IMG/VR virus record: IMGVR_UViG_3300037316_000194
Location: 1 to 21,330 of that record
Strand: one strand, 5' to 3'
Length of the DNA stretch: 21,330 nt
Source of the DNA: a virus
In this document: one piece after another, positions 7,929-16,689 of the stretch
How the letters are laid out: each line of letters begins with the position of its first letter
Numbering within the stretch: the stretch's first letter is position 1
The notes under the pieces: model-generated
Seen by the model: the letters and a program-made list of their open reading frames with translations, nothing else
Database searches by the model: none
What the model was told of the DNA's origin: nothing
Position numbers and translations under genes: made by a program

Positions 7929-8017
7929 CACCGCGACAATTATTTATGCCACCTTGCACGAACTGTGAAAGAGTGAAAACCTGACAGCCTGTGAAGACTG
8001 TCCTACTTAGGGGATGA
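7929..8017. other. Gap before the fibre gene, with a fragment of a dispersed repeat
   Basis: No gene is seen. AACCTGACAGCCTGTGAAGA then CTGTCCTACTT resembles CCCTGTGAAACCTGTCCTAC at 13587-13606, so it is probably part of another dispersed repeat. GGGGATGA just before the ATG at 8018 may serve as a weak ribosome binding site. Confidence 0.4.
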
Positions 8018-11000
8018 ATGGAAATGACTAGACTTACTAGGCATCTTCTTGGCGTCGCGGTGTTTACTGGATTCGTGGTCGCGGCGTGTGGCGTGAATGC
8101 ACGCGCGCAGGGATCGCGCAAGGACGACATCGTGTTCAATGCGCAGGGGCGTCCGATGGCGGGCGCGACGGTGCGCGTGTGCACGTCGGCGGCGACGGGG
8201 CAGCCGTGCTCGCCGCTCGGGTTGATTTACTCCGATCCGGGGCTGACGCAGGCGCTGGCGAATCCGATCTCGATCGACGGGCTGGGGAACTACACTTTCT
8301 ACGCCTCGCCGGGGCGCTACGAAATCGAGATCAGCGGGCCTTCGATCATCACAAAGCAACTGCCAAACGTGATTCTGCCGAACGATCCGAGCTCGCCCAC
8401 CTTCACCACGGTGACGACGACGAGCGGGATCTCCGCGTTTTCGCTTTCGCTTAGCGGCAATCTCACCGTGAGCGGATCGGCGGCTATTACCGGATCACTA
8501 ACGGTAGGTGGGGCTCCCGTGCCGTCAACTAACCAGGACAACCGGTGGACGGCCGCGCAGCGGTTCAAGGGGCCCGATCCGTGGCGCGACATTACGGCAT
8601 ACATGCCTGCCGGCGGCTGCGATATGTCGGCTGTCGGCCTGAATCCGAGTCCGCCGTCTGGAACGATGACCGGAGGGTCGGCGGCTTTAAGCATCAATTT
8701 CCAACAGCTTTTGAATAATGGCTGTGGAATATTCGTGGCGAATGCCGGCCCTGCATCCACGCTGTTGACGCCTGGGCAGGGGACGGCTCCAAATCCGAAT
8801 GTCATTGGCGCGGCGGGATCGACCACGGTTCACTACAAGGTCGCGGCCATCGACGCGAATTATGGAACGTCCGCCGCGAGCGCGGCGATGACGGTCACGA
8901 CCGCGCCGGCGGCGCGAACGCCCATCAATTACGTGGGAATCTATTGGCAGGGAGTCGCGAACGCGGTTGGGTACCTGGTTTACAGCGATCAAACAGGCGG
9001 GGGAACGTACGTCCCGCTGGGCTACTCGTTCGATTGCTTTGGTTTCACCGCCGGGAATGTGTGCGGGATCATCGACAAGGGAGTGGAGACGAATAGTTGG
9101 GGAACCTATCAAAGTTTTTGGCCCGCAACGCCTCCCGCTGCTGTTACGAACCAGGCGCTCATTACTACGATTGTCTCGGGTGGTGGAACACTATCTTTGA
9201 CGCTCGCGGCTTCGGCGACGAACTCGGTAAGCGGCGCTTTCACCCTGCTGGACAATTCCCCGTTTTTCAAGTCCGCCATTACGGACGCATCGACGGACGG
9301 AACGCAGTTTAATAAAGGGACGGTTTTTGTACCCGAAGGTCTGTGGTACACGTCCACGATACCTTTTCCAACCACGGGCAGTTCCGGTGTGAATATCAAT
9401 CTTGTAGGGACGCCGTATATATTCGGCCTGCCGGTGGAAGGACCGCTCGGCACCGCTGGCTATACGGGCAATATTTCTATCACCGGAATGGGCGGTGGGT
9501 ATATTACGGACAATTGGAGTCTGTCATGCAGCAACATCATGGCTTACCCAACGCTCGGGGCTTTATTCGTGGCCTCCGGTGCATCAAGTAGCGTGAATCT
9601 CTCGAATGTATGCCTCAGCTTCGACCAAGCCGGAATCATTCAGGATTCGCAAGGAGCAATCACAGCCAAGAACACGAACTTCATTATTAATGGCAGCGGC
9701 CCTGCGCTCCAAGTGGACAACAACGCTTTTTTCAGCTTGTTCGAGCGCACGAATTGGAATGATGGGGCGAATCCGAGCGTTACGAACAATCAAGCGATCT
9801 GGTTTCTCGGCCTGACGAACACGGGCCACACCACCATCTTCGACTTTCGAGACAACTCTTTTATCGGACACACGATTCGCGCGGACAATCCTTTCCCGCT
9901 GGGAGGCGGTCCGACGGGCGAGATGGTATTCGACGGCCTGACGGACACGGAAAGCAGTTACGATCCTTGCTTCATCTGTCTAGCGACGAATTTTCCAATG
10001 GGTGGTCTTGAAATTGACAACGTGCAAACTGGCGACGCTAACGTGGCACAAAGTCTGGTGTACAGCTACAACGCGCTGGACCCCCCGCTCGGGTCGGTCA
10101 ACATTCATGGGCTAACCACAGGATATACACAATTGTATGGGTATGCTTCTCCAACCGCGAGTCCGGTAACTTGCCGCGCCGTGACGTATGAGAATCCCAA
10201 TCAGGGTGGCGCTGGACTGCTCAGCATAGGATATTTTGGCAGCATTTACGGCTCTTATTCGGGTTGCGACAACGGTCTCACGACGACGGGCTACGACGTT
10301 CAGACGAGCGAGGTTCTAACGAGCGGCGGGAATGATCCCCTTCTTGGACCCGCCGGCGAGCAGATGGTCGGGCACGTATTTCGGCGTCCGGTGACGGCGC
10401 TGACGCCAAGCGGGTCGGGCGGAACGCTCGCCGCGGGAACCTACTACATCAAGGTTACGGTGGTGGATGTGGCGGGGCGGGAGTCGGCTCCCAGCCCGGA
10501 ACTGTCGGCGGTGGTGTCGGGATCGACGAGCAGCATTGCGGTGTCTTCGGTGACGGGAATTTATTTCCCGACGAGCTGCAACGTCTACTTCGGCACGAGC
10601 GCGGGCGGCGAGGCCCACTATTGGAATTCCACGGCGGTGACGAACGGGACGTGCACCTTTACATTCACGACGACCGCTTCGCCCACGGGATCGACCACTC
10701 CAGGGGCGGTGGGCAACGCGATGCGGTCCTGGCTCAGCGAGGAAAACAACGCGAATTCGTGTTTGTTCTGCGGATTCAGCGGTGGCCTGGGAACTGGTTT
10801 CCTCGGCTTCAATCTTACCGCGGCACAATACGGCGCGCCTCCCACCGGGGTGCAATTTCCGTTTAATGGGGGCGTTCATAGCTATAAATTCTACTCGGCG
10901 TCCGAGACGACCGCTCCCACGGGAATTGCGAATGTCGATCAACTGTATGCCGACTCGACCGCACACCGGTGGAAGAAAATCGAGAACAACGGCGCCGTCC

Positions 11001-11464
11001 AAACGGTGGGAAGCGCCGATAGTTCCGCTTGCGCTTACCAGGGTCCCGTTTCGGCGGTAACGGGAACAGGGGCGGCCGCTACTTACTATACCTGCGCTCT
11101 TCCGGCGGGCGTGATGGGCGCGGGGCAGGGAATCATCATCACCGTCGTGGCCAAGCACACGACAGGCACCGCGGCCGTCACCTATACGCTGTCGTTCGGC
11201 GGGACCTCCACAACGGCAGCTCTGCCGGGCGGCGCGGCAAATCAACTCGAACACATTACCTACCTCATCATGAACAACCCGGGTTCCACGGTCGCGCAAA
11301 CCATTTCAACAGTGGGCCAGGACAGCAATGGCGGAACCAACTCGATCAAGCTCGATACGGCGGCCGTCAACACCGCGTCCGCGGTGACGATCAACTTGCA
11401 GTTCAATGTGGCGGCGACGGACGCGATTACGCCGGAAATGTTCCTCGTAGAACTGAAGCAGTAG
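8018..11464 (+). CDS. Large tail fibre/spike-like protein with N-terminal export signal
   Basis: A 1148-residue, Gly/Ser/Thr-rich, largely beta protein. Residues 1-31 look like a Sec signal (TRLTRH, then a hydrophobic run to about 22, then NARA/QG). VAAC at 21-24 could also be a lipobox. About 36-108 is a carboxypeptidase-regulatory-like beta sandwich (NAQGRPMAGATVRVC...GNYTFYASPGRYEIEI). SLSGNLTVSGSAAITGSLTV is a repeat typical of fibre stalks. About 265-360 and 795-900 are FN3-like, both with YxVxxxDxxGxxS features. About 430-780 has the short-turn pattern of a right-handed beta helix. The last 190 residues form a probable receptor-binding or trimerisation head. Host adhesion is inferred from this architecture and the phage context. 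An export signal is unusual for a phage fibre, so a host-derived secreted protein is an alternative. Confidence 0.75.
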   Translation: MEMTRLTRHLLGVAVFTGFVVAACGVNARAQGSRKDDIVFNAQGRPMAGATVRVCTSAATGQPCSPLGLIYSDPGLTQALANPISIDGLGNYTFYASPGRYEIEISGPSIITKQLPNVILPNDPSSPTFTTVTTTSGISAFSLSLSGNLTVSGSAAITGSLTVGGAPVPSTNQDNRWTAAQRFKGPDPWRDITAYMPAGGCDMSAVGLNPSPPSGTMTGGSAALSINFQQLLNNGCGIFVANAGPASTLLTPGQGTAPNPNVIGAAGSTTVHYKVAAIDANYGTSAASAAMTVTTAPAARTPINYVGIYWQGVANAVGYLVYSDQTGGGTYVPLGYSFDCFGFTAGNVCGIIDKGVETNSWGTYQSFWPATPPAAVTNQALITTIVSGGGTLSLTLAASATNSVSGAFTLLDNSPFFKSAITDASTDGTQFNKGTVFVPEGLWYTSTIPFPTTGSSGVNINLVGTPYIFGLPVEGPLGTAGYTGNISITGMGGGYITDNWSLSCSNIMAYPTLGALFVASGASSSVNLSNVCLSFDQAGIIQDSQGAITAKNTNFIINGSGPALQVDNNAFFSLFERTNWNDGANPSVTNNQAIWFLGLTNTGHTTIFDFRDNSFIGHTIRADNPFPLGGGPTGEMVFDGLTDTESSYDPCFICLATNFPMGGLEIDNVQTGDANVAQSLVYSYNALDPPLGSVNIHGLTTGYTQLYGYASPTASPVTCRAVTYENPNQGGAGLLSIGYFGSIYGSYSGCDNGLTTTGYDVQTSEVLTSGGNDPLLGPAGEQMVGHVFRRPVTALTPSGSGGTLAAGTYYIKVTVVDVAGRESAPSPELSAVVSGSTSSIAVSSVTGIYFPTSCNVYFGTSAGGEAHYWNSTAVTNGTCTFTFTTTASPTGSTTPGAVGNAMRSWLSEENNANSCLFCGFSGGLGTGFLGFNLTAAQYGAPPTGVQFPFNGGVHSYKFYSASETTAPTGIANVDQLYADSTAHRWKKIENNGAVQTVGSADSSACAYQGPVSAVTGTGAAATYYTCALPAGVMGAGQGIIITVVAKHTTGTAAVTYTLSFGGTSTTAALPGGAANQLEHITYLIMNNPGSTVAQTISTVGQDSNGGTNSIKLDTAAVNTASAVTINLQFNVAATDAITPEMFLVELKQ

Positions 11465-11700
11465 TAGTAGGGCAGGCTTCAGCCTGCGGGATTTCGTTAA
11501 CGGCTTGAGGGCATACACTCCATGGAAAATCAAAAGCCGCAGGCTGAAGAGCTCGTGTGGCAACTCGATTTACAACAGGCTAGCGGCTAAAGCCGTATTG
11601 GGTCTTCATATTTTACGGCACGGCTGAAGTGCCCTACAGAGATTTGGCATTTACCATCCAGGTTGAAGCCTGCGTCACTGGCACGTGCGGGACAATCGGC
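11465..11700. repeat. Family D palindrome cluster
   Basis: The near-palindrome GCAGGCTTCAGCCTGC is at 11472-11487, with its partner CCGCAGGCTGAAG at 11537-11549. GGCTAGCGGCTAAAGCCG and CACGGCTGAAGTGCC follow, and GGTTGAAGCCTGCG closes the cluster near 11675. Several small hairpins of one family are packed into about 210 bp between two genes. No coding region is evident. Confidence 0.7.
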
Positions 11701-11736
11701 TTTTGAAAAATTCGCGCGAAGATGAGGACTCCACTT

Positions 11737-12141
11737 ATGCACAAATTTCACAATCATTGCTGTCGAGCTGCGTGCGTGCTGTTGCTTGCCGCCGCATTCC
11801 TCGCCTCTGGGAACGCAAAGGCACAAGGGATTCCCGCAGGCACTACACATAGCGTCACGCTCACCTGGCTGGCGCCATCGCCAGTCGGAGGGTCGGGAAC
11901 AATCAGCGGATATAACGTCTACCGCTCGCCGTCGAGCACGGCGAACTACGCGAAGCTGAACACAGCTGTCAGTGTGGGGCTGACTTTCACGGACAGCAGC
12001 GTGTCCGCAGGCGCGAGCTACAACTACTGCGTGACGACCGTGGACTCCTTGGGCGAAGAATCGGTATGTTCGGCGCCGGCAACGGCCAATGTGCCATCAA
12101 ACCCAAACGCCCCGAGCGCTCCCCTCATCACCGTAAAGTAA
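11737..12141 (+). CDS. Small secreted fibronectin-III-like protein
   Basis: A 134-residue protein. The ATG at 11737 follows GAGGA (11726-11730); an upstream ATG at 11722 would add five residues with no better signal. Residues 1-30 form a clear signal peptide (basic start, AACVLLLAAAFLASG core, AKA/QG cleavage site). Residues 36-125 form one FN3 domain: SVTLTWLAPSPVGGSGTISGYNVYR, an aromatic YAKLN strand, and SYNYCVTTVDSLGEES before the final strand. Pro/Asn-rich PSNPNAPSAP closes it. Such domains bind sugars or proteins at the surface. It shares the AxA-QG signal end and FN3 theme with the preceding fibre, so the pair may act together outside the cytoplasm. The role is inferred. Confidence 0.75.
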   Translation: MHKFHNHCCRAACVLLLAAAFLASGNAKAQGIPAGTTHSVTLTWLAPSPVGGSGTISGYNVYRSPSSTANYAKLNTAVSVGLTFTDSSVSAGASYNYCVTTVDSLGEESVCSAPATANVPSNPNAPSAPLITVK

Positions 12142-12151
12142 AGAGGACCAC

Positions 12152-12388
12152 ATGAGCGCCTGGGCAAATTTCCGAGTATGGTGGCGCGGCCTGGTTGCGG
12201 CCGCAATTGCGGGCGGCGCCAACGGCGTCATCACCGGATTCGCGGCCGTAGGAATTGACCCCGAGCACTTCAATCTGCAGGCCGGATTGCACTCCACGCT
12301 GGCCATCGCGGGAGTCAGCGCCTTGATGTCCGGAATCATCGGCGTGGCGGCGTATTTGAAACAATCGCCGTTGCCGGCAGGACAGTGA
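12152..12388 (+). CDS. Holin-like small membrane protein
   Basis: A 78-residue protein with two likely transmembrane helices (about 13-34, LVAAAIAGGANGVITGFAAVGI, and 49-69, STLAIAGVSALMSGIIGVAAYL) joined by a short loop (DPEHFNLQAG). The N-terminus is aromatic and basic (WANFRVWWRG), and the tail is short. A ribosome binding site (AGAGGA, 12143-12148) sits just after the previous stop, so the two genes are probably co-transcribed. Size and topology fit class II holins, which open the inner membrane for an endolysin. However, no endolysin is in the window, so a general small membrane protein remains possible. Confidence 0.65.
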   Translation: MSAWANFRVWWRGLVAAAIAGGANGVITGFAAVGIDPEHFNLQAGLHSTLAIAGVSALMSGIIGVAAYLKQSPLPAGQ

Positions 12389-12469
12389 CTCGTGGCTGGT
12401 GACTGGTGAAAACCCGACGAACGAGCAAAGTGTGCGGATATTTTTGAATTTTCCACCAATCACCAAACA
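12385..12469. repeat. Family A array, left part interrupted by a MITE-like element
   Basis: GTGACTCGTGGCTGGTGACT then GGTGAAAACCC overlaps the stop of the holin-like gene. CCACCAATCACCAAACA follows at about 12453-12469. The continuation TCACCAGTCACCC resumes at 12604 after the inserted element. Confidence 0.7.
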
Positions 12470-12603
12470 CTAGAACCCATCTCATAAATGGCCGGCCTGC
12501 AAATTCGATTGGCCGTCAGGGGCTAAAGCCCTTGTTTTTCACATCCCTGATTGTCGCGGCTGAAGCCGCGACCCACAAAGATCATTTATGAGACAGCTTC
12601 TAG
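12470..12603. mobile_element. MITE-like element, copy 1 (134 bp)
   Basis: Ends are CTAGAACCCATCTCATAAAT and, in inverse, the complement of ATTTATGAGACAGCTTCTAG, matching at about 17 of 20 positions. The inside holds GGGGCTAAAGCCC and the perfect palindrome CGCGGCTGAAGCCGCG-type stem followed by ACCCACAAAGATC. The element has no ORF. It lies between TCACC-type heptamers, and both ends carry CTAG. Confidence 0.8.
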
Positions 12604-12656
12604 TCACCAGTCACCCTTCCATTTACACGCGAATCGCGAAATAAGAGGAACCCACC

Positions 12657-13382
12657 ATGCCTGTCGTCGGAACGACTGCGTACAACACTGCTGGGCAGAT
12701 CACGGCGCTGGTTCGCTCGCTGCTGAATGACGCCGCGGGGAATCTATTCACCGACACGGTGCTGTTGCCGTACGTGAATGCCGCGTACCGGAAGGCGCAG
12801 CGGTCGCTGGCCAACGTCCAATCGGGCAGCTTCCTGAGCGACAACGCCCTGCTGGTCGTGACCGCCGTCGCGGTGGTGGACGCCTCGGCGCAAGTCTCGA
12901 TCACGGACGCGACCGCGCCGCCGAACCAGTTGCCGCCTGACCTGCTGGTGCCGGTGAAATTGTGGGAGCGCGCGAACCTCAGTTCCGACGATTTCATGGA
13001 GATGACGGACCTGACCGATCACGATGGTCTGCCGTCGGAGCCACAGGGGAAGACGCTGCGTTACTGGGAGTGGCGCGCGGACGGTTTGTATTTTCTGGGC
13101 GCCACGCAAGACACGCAGATTCGTTTGCGCTACCAAAAGTCCTATCCCGATCTGGTCGATTCGACGAGTCCCGTGCTGATCCGCAACGCGCAGGAAGCGC
13201 TGGCGTATGCCGCCGCCGCGATGGCCGGGGCAGCGCGCGGGGCGCCACAAGCCGAACGCTGGGATATTGCCGCCGGGGACGCGCTCGAGGATCTGATTAC
13301 GCGCGCCACGCAGCGCGAACAACAGACGGGACGCCGGCGAAGGCCGTTTTCTTCGCGCGCGGGGTTTGCGCCGCTGGTATAG
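12657..13382 (+). CDS. Tail adaptor/tubular-A-like phage protein
   Basis: A 241-residue protein with a good ribosome binding site (AGAGGA, 12644-12649). It begins AGQITALVRSLLNDAAGNLFTD, then LLPYVNAAYRKAQRSLA, an opening I associate with phage head-tail adaptors such as the T7 gp11 tubular-A group. PPDLLVPVKLWERA and LRYWEWRADGLYFLGATQDTQIRLRY form the beta middle, and NAQEALAYAAAAMAGAA the C-terminal helix. It lies directly before a nozzle-like gene, the same order as gp11-gp12 in T7-like phages, which supports the call. The tail is basic (TGRRRRPFSSRAG). Family assignment is from memory and pattern, not from a search. Confidence 0.65.
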   Translation: MPVVGTTAYNTAGQITALVRSLLNDAAGNLFTDTVLLPYVNAAYRKAQRSLANVQSGSFLSDNALLVVTAVAVVDASAQVSITDATAPPNQLPPDLLVPVKLWERANLSSDDFMEMTDLTDHDGLPSEPQGKTLRYWEWRADGLYFLGATQDTQIRLRYQKSYPDLVDSTSPVLIRNAQEALAYAAAAMAGAARGAPQAERWDIAAGDALEDLITRATQREQQTGRRRRPFSSRAGFAPLV

Positions 13383-13383
13383 C

Positions 13384-13437
13384 GGTGATTGGTGACTGGT
13401 GACTGGTGATTCGTGAATCGTGGTTTGTGAATCGTGT
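13384..13437. repeat. Family A left arm (GTGANNN) after the adaptor gene
   Basis: GGTGATTGGTGACTGGTGAC and GGTGATTCGTGAATCGTGGT run as about seven 7-bp units. The facing C-rich arm is at 13682-13770, about 245 bp downstream, beyond other repeat material. Confidence 0.8.
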
Positions 13438-13681
13438 AAAGCGAATCGCTTCGATCATCCATGCAGTGCGGCCACGTCGAAAGGCTTCAGCCCGTCTGGT
13501 TTTGATTTTCTCGAGCCCCAAACGGCAGACAGGCTGAACAGGCTGCGGAAAAAGTAGCTTATAAGGAGTGGGGCCCTTCTTCCGCACCCTGTGAAACCTG
13601 TCCTACTCGGAACGAGTACTCCCCCGGCTTTTTAGCAATTTGGCCGAAAAACCACGAATTACTGGTGAGAACTCCGAGCGG
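13438..13681. repeat. Mixed dispersed repeats between the two family A arms
   Basis: No gene is seen in this gap. AAGGCTTCAGCCCGTCTGG (family D-like) at about 13480 is followed by ACAGGCTGAACAGGCTGCGG and AAAAAGTA, then a hairpin partner TCCGCACCCTGTGAAACCTG. The segment AACAGG(C)CGCGGAAAAAGTA recurs at 21269-21288, so this is a dispersed family. It looks inserted into the family A hairpin. Confidence 0.6.
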
Positions 13682-13770
13682 GTCACCCGTCACCAATCGC
13701 TAGTCACCAGTCACATGTCATCAGTCACTGTTCACGAATTACGATTCACAAATCACGAATCACAAAACAC
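13682..13770. repeat. Family A right arm (TCACNNN) before the nozzle gene
   Basis: TCACCCGTCACCAATCGCTA and later TCACGAATCACAAAACACGA continue in 7-bp steps up to the start codon of the next gene. This replaces any recognisable Shine-Dalgarno sequence there. Confidence 0.75.
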
Positions 13771-13775
13771 GACCT

Positions 13776-16475
13776 ATGAGCATTTCAGGGACAATTGACG
13801 CGCCGCTGGATTTGTTTGGCGGGCTGGTGACCGACATGGCCGCGGCGGACTTGCCGCAAGGGGTGTCGCCCGATTGCCGGGACGTGGCGTTTCTTCCAGG
13901 CGCGGTGAAAACTCGGCCCGGACTTTTGTCAGTTTACTCACCACTGACTGGTAACCCAACAGTTAACTACCTGAAGACTTACACGCAGCCGAGCCTTGTG
14001 AAGACGCTGCTGGCGATCGATTCGGCGGGAACGCTGTGGGGCGAGAATTCTCCCGGCGTGCTGACGCGGATCGCGGCGGGGCTTACGCCGAACGCCGCGG
14101 CGAGTTCCACATCCTTATTTAGCCGCGAGTATATCGCGCAGCACGACGGCAACTTCGGTTTGGACATGCCGCGCCAATATGACGGCACAAATTTGGATCG
14201 CGTGAGCCAGATCGGCCCGGGCGCGGGTCCCGCGGCAGTCGCGGACATCCTTGCGAATATCTCCGCCATTTCGCGCACGTCGAATGTCGTGACGGTGACC
14301 ACGGCGGCGCCAACGGGATTGCTCGCGACGGACCAGGTCGTCATCGCAGGCGTCACGGACACGACTTACAACGGAACTTTTCCGATTGCGTCGATTATCG
14401 ATTCGCTGCATTTCACCTACGCGCAAACAAATTCCAATTCGTCCTCCAGCGGAGGCACGGCCGCTCCAGTCGGTTCCATCAGCGCGGGCGTGCATCAGTG
14501 CGCCGTGATTTTCGTGACGCGGCAGGGTTACCTGACGCGGCCTTCGCCGCCGATATCCTGGACGGCGGCCGGCGGCCGGCGCGCGAACGTGACGGGAATT
14601 CCTTCGGTCGCTACGCTGCCAAATATCGTCGCGCGAATTCTGGCGTTTACCGGAGCGGGCGGCGATTTGTTTTACTACACGACGGGCCTGGACGGCGCGC
14701 CGCAGATGCAAGTGTTCGACAACAGCGCCTCGTCGTTCGTCGTGGATTTTTCGGACACTGCGCTCTTGGCGGGGATTGAAGCGGATTCGCTTTTTCAACT
14801 GGTGGAGCTCGGCGAATGCGCCGGCGTGATCGGCTACTCGGAGCGCCTGTTCTGGTGGGGCGAGCGCAACAAACAAAATAATTGGGAAAACCTCACATTT
14901 GACGGTGGATTCGGCGGCACGGGAAACAATGTGCCGCTGGGCTGGACTCCCGATGCAACATTTTTCGCCGGCGGCGGCTACGACTCGAGCGGAGAAGCGA
15001 TCTGGGGCGGCGATTACGCAATTCTCGGTGACGGCGTCACGGCGACGCGCGGGCTTATGACGCAGACGGCCGTGAGCGACTACAATGGCGCGCCACGCCT
15101 GCAAGCGAATACCGGCTACTCGGCGCGCGTGCGTGTGCGCATGACGGGCGCGCTCGCGCAAGGAACGCTGCACGTACACGTTTACAGCGCGTCGCTGGGA
15201 ATTTCGACCACCGGCGTTTCCGTTCCCGCCGCGCAAATCACGGCCGGCGCGTGGAAAGAATTTATCGCTCCGATCACTCCCGCGCTCGGCTTCACCACGA
15301 TTCCGTCCGACCTGCTGCTGCGCGTCTACGCCGACGGAACGCCCACGCTCAATGCCGGATTCCTGGTCGACAACATCGAGATTTTTCCCGCCGCACAGCC
15401 GTATAACACGTCGCTCGTGCGCGCGTCCTTCGCCGAGGATCCGGAAAGCTACGACGGCGTCAGCGGATTCATGAACGTGTCCGAAAACGACGGGCAGACC
15501 GTGCGCGCGGCGTTTCTCTTGCGGGAGCGGCTCTACCTTGTGAAGGACCGCTCGCTCCACGTCACCGAAGACGACGGCGTGAACGAGCCCGCTTCCTGGA
15601 CGATCAACGAAGTGTCAAACGCCGTTGGCACGCCATCGGTCGCCGGAGTGGACACGGGCGAGGACTGGGCCGTAATCGCCGGCCGCGCGGGCATGTACAT
15701 TTTCGACGGCGGCGAGCCCATAAAAATTTCGCAGGAGATTCAGCCGCTATGGGACACGATCAACTGGGCCGCCGGGCAAACGCTCTGGGTGCGCGTGGAC
15801 ACGCGCAACAAGCGCATCCTGTGCGGCGTGCCAACCGGTACGGCCACTTCTCCCAACCTCGTTCTGGTGCTGGACTATCGCAGCCTGTCGAGCGCCGGTG
15901 AAATCGAATCGCTCGGCTCGATCCTGTTCTCGACGCTGTCGGGAAAACTGTACGCCGTGGGCCGCTCGCGCAAGTGGTGTCCGTGGAACATCACGGCGAA
16001 TTCGTGCGCGCTTGCCGAACGCCCGGACGGCACCGCCCAGGTGTTTCTCGGCAACGGGCTCGTCGGCGGAGCTGGCAACGGAAAAATCTATCAGCTTTCC
16101 GACACGCAATTTTCCGACGACGGCGCGGCAATTAATTCCTTCTACACGACATACTTTTTTCTGAGCCACGATCTCGAACAGGCCTATCAAGTTCGCTCGC
16201 ACCGGAAACTTTTTGCGTACCTGGCTATCTACGCCGAAGGGGCAGGGAACTTGAACCTCTCCGCCTTCGTCGACAACGAAGCGTATCCGACGGCGCTCGC
16301 GCCGCTGCCGCTTTCCTCGCCTTCGCCGAAGGATCTCGAACTGCCCATCAATCTGCTCGGCGAACGCGTCGCGTTTCAGGTGGGCACAAACTCCCCCGGC
16401 GCATGGTTCAAACTAGAGCGATTCATTCCGTCGCTGCTGCCAGATCCGTGGTCACCGGTAAGAGGAGGGAATTGA
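13776..16475 (+). CDS. Tail nozzle/tubular-B-like phage protein with a jelly-roll insert
   Basis: An 899-residue protein. The opening DLFGGLVTDMAAADLPQGVSPDCRDVAF, then KTRPGLLSVY, is the pattern of T7 gp12-like nozzle proteins (a GG/N-terminal turn, then a gene-product-style RPG). Residues about 163-232 form a small beta domain (VVTVTTAAPTGL...VVIAGVTD...YNGTF) common in phage tails. About 385-545 reads like a carbohydrate-binding jelly roll (GWTPDATFFAGGGYDSSGEA; ANTGYSARVRVRMTGA; LVDNIEIFPAA). The remainder (RLYLVKDRSLHVT, GRAGMYIFDGGEP, LVLVLDYRS) suggests a beta-propeller. No good Shine-Dalgarno precedes the ATG, which follows a family A array. It lies directly after the adaptor-like gene, as expected. 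The jelly-roll could contact host polysaccharide. The nozzle role is inferred. Confidence 0.75.
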   Translation: MSISGTIDAPLDLFGGLVTDMAAADLPQGVSPDCRDVAFLPGAVKTRPGLLSVYSPLTGNPTVNYLKTYTQPSLVKTLLAIDSAGTLWGENSPGVLTRIAAGLTPNAAASSTSLFSREYIAQHDGNFGLDMPRQYDGTNLDRVSQIGPGAGPAAVADILANISAISRTSNVVTVTTAAPTGLLATDQVVIAGVTDTTYNGTFPIASIIDSLHFTYAQTNSNSSSSGGTAAPVGSISAGVHQCAVIFVTRQGYLTRPSPPISWTAAGGRRANVTGIPSVATLPNIVARILAFTGAGGDLFYYTTGLDGAPQMQVFDNSASSFVVDFSDTALLAGIEADSLFQLVELGECAGVIGYSERLFWWGERNKQNNWENLTFDGGFGGTGNNVPLGWTPDATFFAGGGYDSSGEAIWGGDYAILGDGVTATRGLMTQTAVSDYNGAPRLQANTGYSARVRVRMTGALAQGTLHVHVYSASLGISTTGVSVPAAQITAGAWKEFIAPITPALGFTTIPSDLLLRVYADGTPTLNAGFLVDNIEIFPAAQPYNTSLVRASFAEDPESYDGVSGFMNVSENDGQTVRAAFLLRERLYLVKDRSLHVTEDDGVNEPASWTINEVSNAVGTPSVAGVDTGEDWAVIAGRAGMYIFDGGEPIKISQEIQPLWDTINWAAGQTLWVRVDTRNKRILCGVPTGTATSPNLVLVLDYRSLSSAGEIESLGSILFSTLSGKLYAVGRSRKWCPWNITANSCALAERPDGTAQVFLGNGLVGGAGNGKIYQLSDTQFSDDGAAINSFYTTYFFLSHDLEQAYQVRSHRKLFAYLAIYAEGAGNLNLSAFVDNEAYPTALAPLPLSSPSPKDLELPINLLGERVAFQVGTNSPGAWFKLERFIPSLLPDPWSPVRGGN

Positions 16476-16689
16476 CGTCGCGCTGTCGTTTTAAGAACGG
16501 CCTGTCGTTTCATTCCTCTAACCAGCAACCAAGAAAGGGTTCGGGCATCGAATTAAGAGTGACCCAGGGCATTCGGCCTTGTGGTGTACTTGTAGCAAGG
16601 AGAGGTACTTATGGCACCTTGACCTCGAATGCTTGCGGAGCGTATCCTTACGTGCCCGAAGAATATAGCGGTCGGAACGGTTTATTCTC
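16476..16689. other. Gap before the protease cassette
   Basis: About 214 bp with no convincing gene. It differs from other gaps in lacking family A or D repeats. AAGGAGAGGTACTT followed by ATG GCA CCT TGA at 16611-16622 gives a strong ribosome binding site in front of a three-codon frame, perhaps the ghost start of a lost gene or a leader. The possible promoter at 16619-16648 overlaps it. Confidence 0.5.
16619..16648 (+). promoter_or_regulatory. Possible sigma-70 promoter of the protease cassette
   Basis: TTGACC at 16619-16624 (five of six consensus bases for -35) and TATCCT at 16643-16648 (four of six for -10) are 18 bp apart. Transcription would begin about 35 bp before the cassette's first ATG. 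This is a weak pattern call that could arise by chance, but it sits in the one gap where a new promoter is expected. Confidence 0.3.

Noticed and set aside
10316-11299. Reverse-strand frame of 327 codons opposite the fibre gene
   Set aside because: Arg/Gly-rich shadow without start signals or domains.
8018-11464. Diversity-generating retroelement target in the fibre C-terminus
   Set aside because: No reverse transcriptase, template repeat or adenine-biased variable region was found.
13384-13770. Possible CRISPR arrays
   Set aside because: The unit is 7 bp with a variable triplet, not a 25-40 bp repeat with unique spacers, and no cas gene is near.
14115-15560. Long reverse-strand frame (481 codons) opposite the nozzle gene
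   Set aside because: The composition (Arg, Gly, His-rich) is typical of an antisense shadow, and the forward frame has clear nozzle features.
16476-16689. tRNA or other RNA gene in the cassette gap
   Set aside because: No cloverleaf arms, T-loop (GGTTCRA) or 3' acceptor pattern could be formed.
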